Below, in pieces: positions 58,320 through 64,000 of a stretch of 64,000 nucleotides of DNA. The translations under genes and the position numbers were made by a program. Source of the DNA: Salarchaeum japonicum (GTDB lineage: Archaea > Halobacteriota > Halobacteria > Halobacteriales > Halobacteriaceae); contig NZ_CP085324.1 of the NCBI RefSeq assembly GCF_020614395.1, positions 351,564 through 415,563 of the forward strand, in the 5' to 3' direction. Every line of letters begins with the position of its first letter. Within the stretch, counting starts at the first letter, position 1. The notes under the pieces were generated by a model. That model worked only from the letters and a program-made list of their open reading frames with translations, was not told where the DNA came from and did not search any database.

Positions 58320-59596
58320 CACTCCACGCGGAGCGACGGCGTCTCCGGGAGCGATTCGTCGCCGCGGAGCAGGCCGCGCGCGGCAGTTTTCCCCCACTCG
58401 ACGGCGGGCTGGGTGAACGTCTCGACGCCGTAGAGTTCGCCGGCGAGCACGCACGCCGCCTCCATCCCGTAGAGGAGGCCGCCGACGCTCTCGGGGTCGA
58501 GCGCGTCCAGTTCCACGCGGACGCTCGGACACCCGGATTCCGCGAGGCTCGCCTCGGTCGCGCGGAACTCGGCGTCGAGCAGGCTCCCGAGGCTCGCGCC
58601 GTCGAGGTAGTCGAGGCCGTCGAGGTCGCTCGACGGAATCGGCACGTCCGGTCGGTCGCGCAGGGTGACGAGGCTCACCATCTTGTCGCGGGGGCCGGCG
58701 CGGTACAGTTGGAGCTGGCTGTGCTGGTCGGTCGCGCCGAGCGCGCGCACCGGCGTCTGCCCGAGGCCGTCCTTCCCCAGGCTCTCCGCCCAGAGTTGCG
58801 CGAACCACTCCGCGAACGTCTCCAGGCCCTCAGAGTACGGCATCACGGCGTTCACGCCCGCGCCCCGGCTGTCGAGCGCGTAGGCGAGCGCGCCGTACGC
58901 GTACGCGGGACAGTCGAACAGGCTCCCGGTCAGGGAGTCGCGTTCCTCGCGCGCGCCGGCGACGACGCCTTCGATGTCCACGCCGGCGAGCGCCGCGACC
59001 GGCAGGCCGACCGTGGAGAGCGCGGAGAAGCGACCGGGAACGCCGTCCGGAACCGAGAGCGCGGGGAGGTCGTGGGCGTCCGCGAGGTCGCGGAGGTTCC
59101 CGTCGGGGCCGGTGGTGACGAACGTCCGCTCCGTCCAATCGACGCCCGCGTCCTGCATGGCGTCGCGGACGACGAGGAAGTTCGCGAGCGTCTCCGCCGT
59201 CGTCCCCGACCGGGACACCACGTGCATCACGGTCGTCGAGAGGTCGATACCGTCGAGGAGGTCGCGGACGCCCGCCGGATCGACGTTGTCGAGGAACTCG
59301 GTTCGGGTGTCGTCGCCGAGCGCGTCACAGAGCGCGGCCGCGCCGAGAGCGCTCCCGCCGATACCCACCGTGAGAACCGTGTCGGCGTCCGCGAACGGCT
59401 CGACCGCCGCCCGAATCTCGCCCGCATCGACGGTTTCGGGGAGGTTCAGCGCCGCGTACCCGAACTCGCCGGCGTCCATTCCCTCGCTGATTCGGCGGTG
59501 CGCGTCCGCCACGCGGTCGTCCAGTCGGTCGAGCGCGTCCCGCGGAACGCCCGGAGTCGCCGCCTCGGAGAGCGCGTTCCCCACGTCTACGTGCAT
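58319..59596 (-). CDS. pgi: Glucose-6-phosphate isomerase (PGI superfamily)
   Basis: The 425-residue SIS-fold enzyme interconverts glucose-6-phosphate and fructose-6-phosphate. Motifs are VGIGGSALGAAALCDAL, HVVSRSGTTAETLANFLVV, a catalytic-Glu region FTTGPDGN..DLP, and GATDQHSQLQLY. It is the bacterial-like PGI found in haloarchaea, not the cupin type. ATG 59596 is the start that gives the usual length. Confidence 0.95.
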   Translation of the reverse strand: MHVDVGNALSEAATPGVPRDALDRLDDRVADAHRRISEGMDAGEFGYAALNLPETVDAGEIRAAVEPFADADTVLTVGIGGSALGAAALCDALGDDTRTEFLDNVDPAGVRDLLDGIDLSTTVMHVVSRSGTTAETLANFLVVRDAMQDAGVDWTERTFVTTGPDGNLRDLADAHDLPALSVPDGVPGRFSALSTVGLPVAALAGVDIEGVVAGAREERDSLTGSLFDCPAYAYGALAYALDSRGAGVNAVMPYSEGLETFAEWFAQLWAESLGKDGLGQTPVRALGATDQHSQLQLYRAGPRDKMVSLVTLRDRPDVPIPSSDLDGLDYLDGASLGSLLDAEFRATEASLAESGCPSVRVELDALDPESVGGLLYGMEAACVLAGELYGVETFTQPAVEWGKTAARGLLRGDESLPETPSLRVE

Positions 59597-59681
59597 ACTC
59601 GCATCCCCGGCGGCCGACGCCTTAACGCCCGCGATGGCCGCGAGCGAAACCCCGAAAAGCCGCCGTCCCCCGTCTAGGGGT

Positions 59682-60152
59682 ATGAGCGAGAAGTCCGGCA
59701 CGTTTCTGGTGACGCACGCGGACGACGACTCCGCGGTGCTCGCGGACGTCCGCGACACCCACGTCCACACGCTCTCCTCGAACCCCGGCGTCGAGACCGG
59801 CGAGGTTCTGGAGGCGACGGTGAGCCCCGACCCCCCGATGGAGGTCACGTGGTCGGTGACCGCGGTCGAGGAGCGAAAGGAGATTCCGGTGGAGCGAAGC
59901 GCCGAGCGCCCGACGACGCAGGCCTACGAGATGCACGACGACCTCGCGGAGGGCGACATCGCGACGACGGAACGCGCGGGGACGGGCGAGGTGCACGTGC
60001 TCGCGGTGCCGCCGGAACAGACCGAGGACGCGGTCGCGGACGTGGCGGACGACCAGGCGACGCTCGAACGCGCCGCGCGCCTCGGCGTGAACCGCGTGGA
60101 GATTCGCTTCGACGCCGACGAGGGCGTCGTGAGCGTGCGCTACCTCCCCTGA
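59682..60152 (+). CDS. Conserved haloarchaeal protein (DUF5812-like)
   Basis: A 156-residue protein starts MSEKSGTFLVTHADDDSAVL and has VHTLSSNPGVETGEVLEATVSPDPPMEVTW, a Glu/Arg-rich middle and ARLGVNRVEIRFDADEGVVSVRYLP. I recall it as haloarchaeal DUF5812. Function unknown. Its 3' end overlaps the convergent membrane-protein gene by 13 bp. Confidence 0.8.
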   Translation: MSEKSGTFLVTHADDDSAVLADVRDTHVHTLSSNPGVETGEVLEATVSPDPPMEVTWSVTAVEERKEIPVERSAERPTTQAYEMHDDLAEGDIATTERAGTGEVHVLAVPPEQTEDAVADVADDQATLERAARLGVNRVEIRFDADEGVVSVRYLP

Positions 60153-60745
60153 AGTCGCCCCTCTATTTCTCGTGAGATACGGTCGAGTCGCGCCGTCCCG
60201 AACCACGCCACCAGGAGACCGCCGAGCGCGTCGTACGCGAGGTCGACGATGGCGTCCTCGACGCCGTACACGACGAGCACGGGCCGGAACCCGAGGAGGG
60301 TTGCGAGGTCGCGCGCGACGAACTCCGCGGTCTCCCAGAGCACGCCGAATCCGAGGGTCACGACGACGAGGAGGACGCCGACGAACGGCGACGGGAGGTA
60401 GATGGCGTCCGTGTGGAGGTCGACGGCGTGCACGACGGCGTACGCGGCCCCGGCGACGACGCCCGCGGAGAACGTGTGCGTGAGGTGGTCCCACCAGACG
60501 ACGCTGTCGTAGAGGCCGAGCATCCCCACGGAGTGGAGGAAGACGGCGAGCGTCACCCAGAGCGCGGGGAGTGGGCCGAGGACGACGCCGTGGTCGCGTT
60601 CGAGGGCGTTCGGGACGAACGTCACGAGCAGGCCGAGCAGGGCGTTCACGGCGACGCTCGGGTTCCGCGTCGCGACGCCGGCGGCGAACACGAGCGCGAC
60701 GAGCGCCTGGAGGGCGTGGACGAGGGCGCGGGCGGTTCGAGCCAC
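60140..60745 (-). CDS. Membrane protein of the DUF2238/YjdF type
   Basis: A 201-residue protein with about six transmembrane helices. The segment LGLYDSVVWWDHLTHTFSAGVVAG carries the Asp-His-x-x-His pattern I associate with DUF2238/YjdF. The later GVLWETAEFVARD and GVEDAIVDLAYDALGGLLVA add conserved acidic residues inside the membrane. Function is unknown. The start is taken as GTG 60745, giving a short N-terminus before helix 1. Confidence 0.82.
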   Translation of the reverse strand: MARTARALVHALQALVALVFAAGVATRNPSVAVNALLGLLVTFVPNALERDHGVVLGPLPALWVTLAVFLHSVGMLGLYDSVVWWDHLTHTFSAGVVAGAAYAVVHAVDLHTDAIYLPSPFVGVLLVVVTLGFGVLWETAEFVARDLATLLGFRPVLVVYGVEDAIVDLAYDALGGLLVAWFGTARLDRISREIEGRLQGR

Positions 60746-60821
60746 TACCGGGAGTTCGTTCGACCCCCACTTAAGCGTCCGCGAAAGCGCTAAGTTGTGT
60801 TCTCTCGTAAGCGACAGTATC

Positions 60822-61421
60822 ATGATGGCGACGACGCACGCGCTCGTGGGGTTCGCGATAGCGGTGCTCGTGGCTCCGGACGCCGCGCCCGCCGTTCTCG
60901 CCGCCGGGTTCGCCGGCGGCGCGTTCCCCGACCTCGACCTGTACGCCGGCCACCGCAAGACCCTGCACTTCCCGGTGTACTACGCGCTCCTCGCGCTCCC
61001 GCTCGGTCTGCTCGCGGCGTTCGCGCCCGGTACGTGGACGCTCGCCGCCGCGGTGTTCGTGGTCGCGGCCGCCGTGCACTCCGCGATGGACGCGTTCGGC
61101 GGCGGCCTCGAACTCCGACCGTGGGAGGGGACGAGCGACCGCGCCGTCTACGACCACTTCAACGGCCGCTGGCTCCCGCCGAAGCGCTGGGTGCGGTACG
61201 ACGGCGCGCCCGAAGACCTCGGCCTCGCCGCGGTCGCCGCCGTCCCCCCGATACTCGCGGTCTCCGGCGGCCTCGAACTCCTCGCGTTCGGCGCGCTTGC
61301 CGTCTCCGCCGTCTACGTCCTCGTGCGGAAGCCGATGGTCGCCGTCGCGGAGTGGCTGGTCGCGCGCACGCCCCCCACGGTTCTCGACTACGTCCCGGAA
61401 CGGTTCGTACAAGACCTGTAG
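60822..61421 (+). CDS. YdjM-family membrane-bound metal-dependent hydrolase-like protein
   Basis: A 199-residue membrane protein. MMATTHALVGFAIAVLVAPD holds the first His; GAFPDLDLYAGHRKTLHF supplies the Asp-x-Asp and His-x-x-x-x-His residues of the YdjM (LexA-regulated, DUF457) family; VHSAMDAFGGGLE adds more. Most members are of unknown function. It is divergent from the DUF2238-like gene over 76 bp. Confidence 0.9.
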   Translation: MMATTHALVGFAIAVLVAPDAAPAVLAAGFAGGAFPDLDLYAGHRKTLHFPVYYALLALPLGLLAAFAPGTWTLAAAVFVVAAAVHSAMDAFGGGLELRPWEGTSDRAVYDHFNGRWLPPKRWVRYDGAPEDLGLAAVAAVPPILAVSGGLELLAFGALAVSAVYVLVRKPMVAVAEWLVARTPPTVLDYVPERFVQDL

Positions 61422-61472
61422 CGCGTCCCGAAAACTCAACCCTTATCCACGGGGCTTGCGCAAACCGAACGT

Positions 61473-62363
61473 ATGCCATCGTTCGAGGTTCCGGAGGTGG
61501 ACTTCAGCCGGTACTCGAACCGCCAACTCTTGGTGCCACCGCTCGCCGCGCTCCTGGTGGCGTTGGTGGTTCTCGCCGGCGCGTTCGCCCTCACCGGAAC
61601 GCCGGTTCCCCTCGGCATCGAGTTCACGGGTGGAACCGAACTCACGGTCACGTCTCCCGCATCGCAATCAGCAGTCGTCTCGACGTTCAGCCAGCACCCG
61701 CCGGAGTCCGTTCGCGCAATCCCCTCGCGTCCCGACACGTACGTGTTGACGTTCCAGGCGGAGACCGGACAGACGCAGGCCGCGCTTCAGGACTACATCC
61801 GTCAGCGCGTCGCCGCGTCCTCCGTCCAGATGGAGACGGAGGGCCTCCGCACCACGTCCGCGACGTTCGGCGCGAACAACCAGGAGTTCGCGCTCATCGG
61901 ACTCCTCATCGCGTTCGCGGGCATGAGCGCCGTCGTCTTCGTGCTGTTCCGGTCGCTCGTCCCGAGCCTCGCGGTCGTCGCGTCCGCGTTCAGTGACATC
62001 GTGATTCCGCTCGCGCTGATGAACCTCTTCGGCATCTCGCTCTCCCTCGGCACGGTCGCCGCGCTCCTGATGCTCATCGGGTACAGCGTTGACTCCGACA
62101 TCCTCCTCACGAACCACGTGCTCAGGCGCTCCGGGAGCTTCTACGAGAGCGTCGACCGCGCGTTCAAGACCGGCGCGACGATGACCACCACGTCTCTCGT
62201 GGCGATGATCGTGATGACCATCGTCGCGTACCTGTTCGGCATCGAACTCCTGACCTCCATCGGGATGATACTCGCCTTCGGCCTCGCAACCGACCTGATG
62301 AACACCTACATGTTGAACCTCAGCCTGCTCCGCTGGTACAAGTACGAGGGGGTGGCGCGATGA
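61473..62363 (+). CDS. secF: Protein-export membrane protein SecF
   Basis: A 296-residue, six-helix RND-like protein that aids late steps of Sec export. The first helix is followed by LGIEFTGGTELTV. Helix 4-5 motifs ALLMLIGYSVDSDILLTNHVLRR and SLVAMIVMTIVAYLFG are typical. In archaea, secF precedes secD, as here. ATG 61473 starts MPSFEVPEVDFSRY. TTATCC about 27 bases upstream is a possible TATA. Confidence 0.96.
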   Translation: MPSFEVPEVDFSRYSNRQLLVPPLAALLVALVVLAGAFALTGTPVPLGIEFTGGTELTVTSPASQSAVVSTFSQHPPESVRAIPSRPDTYVLTFQAETGQTQAALQDYIRQRVAASSVQMETEGLRTTSATFGANNQEFALIGLLIAFAGMSAVVFVLFRSLVPSLAVVASAFSDIVIPLALMNLFGISLSLGTVAALLMLIGYSVDSDILLTNHVLRRSGSFYESVDRAFKTGATMTTTSLVAMIVMTIVAYLFGIELLTSIGMILAFGLATDLMNTYMLNLSLLRWYKYEGVAR

Positions 62364-63889
62364 TTCGCGAGAACTGGCGCGTCGTCCTGCTCTGCGTGCT
62401 CGTCGTCGGGAGCGGCATCGCGCTGTTCGCGCCCGGGGTCGCCGGGAACAACTCGGGAACCGCGGCCGCACAGCCGACGAACCTCCAGTACGGCATCCAG
62501 CTCGACGGCGGTACCCGCATCCGCGCGCCGGTCACCGGACTGACCGCGACCGTCGATAACGTCACCGCGGACAACCAGCTCGACGTGCAGACCACCGTCG
62601 CGAACGAACTCGGCCTCGAACAGAGCCAGGTTCGCGCGCGCACCACCCTCGACACGGTCGAGGTGTACGCCGAGGTGAACGAGACGCCGTTCCGGAACGC
62701 GCTCGCGGCGACGAACGTCTCCGTCACCGAGATACGGGACGGCGTCACCGCGCCGACGCGCGAGACCATCGTGGACGTCCTCCAGGACAAACTCGACCAG
62801 ACGGGACTCGGCGGGACGACCGTCCAGCAGATCCAGTCCTCGCAGACCGGCGAGCACTACATCCTCGTCGAGGTGCCGGGACAGAACGTCTCGGACGTCC
62901 GCCAGCTCGTCACGGAACGCGGGAGCGTGCGCCAGGACGCGTACTTCCCGCGGAACGGCTCGATGGTGAACGAGACGGTGCTCACGTCGAGCGACCTCAA
63001 GTCCGCGAGCATCGGCACGCCCTACCGGAGTCAGACGCTCGGTCCCGTGGTTCCGGTGACGCTCACGGAACCGGTCGCGGCGGACTTCGCGGCGGCGATG
63101 CGCCAGTACGGCTTCACGTCGAACGAGGGCGTCAGCAACTGCCGGTACGAGTCCAACCCGAACGCGACCCAGTACTGCCTGCTCACCGTGAACGACGGCG
63201 AGGTCGTCTACTCGTCCTCGATGGGCGCTGACCTCGCGCAGAGCATGGAGAACGGCGACTTCGTGACGAACCCGCAGTTCGTCATTCAGGCGGACACGCT
63301 CGAAGACGCCCGCCAGCTCCAGGTCGACCTGCGCGCCGGCGCGCTCCCCTCGACGCTCGACCTCGACCGGGGGACGACGTACTACATCTCGCCCAGCCTC
63401 GCGGAGCGGTTCAAGCCGCTGTCCTTCCTGACGGGGTTCATCGCGGCGCTCGCGGTGGGTGTCGTGGTCTACCTCCGGTACGGGGAGGCCCGGGTGGCGG
63501 TGCCGATGGTGGCGACCGCGCTCTGTGAGGTCGTCGTCCTGCTCGGGTTCGCCTCGCTCACCCAGTTGGCGCTCGACCTCTCGCACATCGCGGGGTTCAT
63601 CGCGGTCATCGGAACGGGGGTGGACGACCTCATCATCATCGCCGACGAGGTGATGACGGAGGAGGTGTCGTCCAGCAGGGTGTTCCAGAGCCGGTTCCGG
63701 AAGGCGCTCTGGATTATCGGGGCCGCGGCCGCGACGACCATCATCGCGATGAGTCCGCTCGCGTTCCTCAGCCTCGGCGACCTCCGCGGGTTCGCCATCG
63801 TCACCATCCTCGGCGTCCTCGTCGGGGTGCTGGTGACGCGGCCGGCGTACGGTGACATCCTCCGCCGCCTCCTCACCGACGACCGCTAA
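62360..63889 (+). CDS. secD: Protein-export membrane protein SecD
   Basis: A 509-residue partner of SecF. After helix 1 (VVLLCVLVVGSGIALF) comes YGIQLDGGTRI, the SecD signature. A large outside domain spans about 40-340, and five helices follow, including TGFIAALAVGVVVYLRY and GTGVDDLIIIADEV. The ATG overlaps the secF stop (ATGA). Archaeal SecDF works without SecA, likely driven by an ion gradient. Confidence 0.96.
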   Translation: MIRENWRVVLLCVLVVGSGIALFAPGVAGNNSGTAAAQPTNLQYGIQLDGGTRIRAPVTGLTATVDNVTADNQLDVQTTVANELGLEQSQVRARTTLDTVEVYAEVNETPFRNALAATNVSVTEIRDGVTAPTRETIVDVLQDKLDQTGLGGTTVQQIQSSQTGEHYILVEVPGQNVSDVRQLVTERGSVRQDAYFPRNGSMVNETVLTSSDLKSASIGTPYRSQTLGPVVPVTLTEPVAADFAAAMRQYGFTSNEGVSNCRYESNPNATQYCLLTVNDGEVVYSSSMGADLAQSMENGDFVTNPQFVIQADTLEDARQLQVDLRAGALPSTLDLDRGTTYYISPSLAERFKPLSFLTGFIAALAVGVVVYLRYGEARVAVPMVATALCEVVVLLGFASLTQLALDLSHIAGFIAVIGTGVDDLIIIADEVMTEEVSSSRVFQSRFRKALWIIGAAAATTIIAMSPLAFLSLGDLRGFAIVTILGVLVGVLVTRPAYGDILRRLLTDDR

Positions 63890-63928
63890 CCCGCAACGTC
63901 TATTCCTCGATAGCGCCTTCTCTCGGGT

Positions 63929-64000
63929 ATGAACGTCCGCCGCGCCGCCGCCAGTTCCACCATCAGTCTCACCGGTCTCGCGGTGGTCGCGGTCGTCGTC
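63929..64000 (+). CDS. Start of a further gene (partial), membrane or exported protein
   Basis: ATG 63929 opens MNVRRAAASSTISLTGLAVV, a basic N-terminus running into a hydrophobic stretch, and the frame is open to the window end. This is a signal anchor or first transmembrane helix. It begins 40 bp after secD on the same strand. The function cannot be told. Confidence 0.55.
   Translation, partial: MNVRRAAASSTISLTGLAVVAVVV

Overview
The window is a gene-dense, GC-rich stretch of a haloarchaeal (class Halobacteria) chromosome. Three kinds of evidence support this. The genes are archaeal informational types: aIF2 gamma, Rpo7, Spt4, S24e, S27ae, S19e, PCNA, PAN, aIF5B, Nob1, class I LysRS and a Kae1-Bud32 fusion. 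The proteins are acidic and rich in Asp, Glu, Ala and Val. First genes of operons are often leaderless behind TTTA-type TATA boxes, and exported proteins carry Tat-type twin-arginine lipoprotein signals. The genus cannot be fixed from the sequence alone. No rRNA, CRISPR array, intact transposase, integrase or provirus gene was seen. Most of the window is ordinary chromosomal core.

Layout. 1-2.4 kb holds conserved haloarchaeal proteins and a UPF0104-type membrane protein. 2.5-8.5 kb is a translation/transcription super-cluster: aIF2 gamma, Utp24-like PIN nuclease, Rpo7, Spt4, GTP-dependent dephospho-CoA kinase, S24e, S27ae, Kae1-Bud32, a small membrane protein and a HAM1/RdgB pyrophosphatase. 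8.6-9.9 kb is a short reverse operon: a Tat lipoprotein, an overlooked 30-residue protein and a PIN-like protein. 10-11.8 kb has an MFS transporter and a ribbon-helix-helix regulator.

11.9-22.3 kb is the most distinctive accessory unit. It encodes a branched-chain-type substrate-binding lipoprotein, hydantoinase/oxoprolinase subunits HyuA and HyuB, an MFS permease, two unusually long Liv permeases and two Liv ATPases. The genes are chained by stop/start overlaps with strong GGAGGTGA ribosome sites. An operator-like inverted repeat lies directly upstream of the first start codon. The unit is read as uptake and ring-opening of a cyclic amide, such as a hydantoin or 5-oxoproline. A tRNA-Thr(GGT) gene follows, with a 20-bp copy of its 3' end and a run of hairpins beside it, probably the scar of a mobile element.

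22.6-32 kb carries metabolic and conserved genes: a prenyl-synthase-like protein, enoyl-CoA hydratase, NAD synthase, tRNA-Gly(CCC), an Nmad3-like protein, a hexapeptide acyltransferase, an aldo/keto reductase, and a HemQ/PitA-type heme protein facing a PadR regulator. Two related palindromic elements lie within 0.8 kb of each other at the 3' ends of the reductase and heme-protein genes. 32.7-43.4 kb holds two site-2 proteases, LysRS, a UMP kinase, a MobB-MoaE-like fusion, an AEC transporter, ThiL, a second UPF0104 protein, S19e and a stress protein. 43.4-54.5 kb holds a PCNA-type clamp, PDCD5-like protein, a PP-loop ATPase, HisRS, TruA, two peptidases, PAN, pyruvoyl arginine decarboxylase and conserved haloarchaeal proteins. 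54.8-64 kb holds aIF5B, a PRC-barrel protein, Nob1, a 43-residue ribbon-helix-helix protein, a CPBP protease, glucose-6-phosphate isomerase, SecF and SecD, and the beginning of one further gene.
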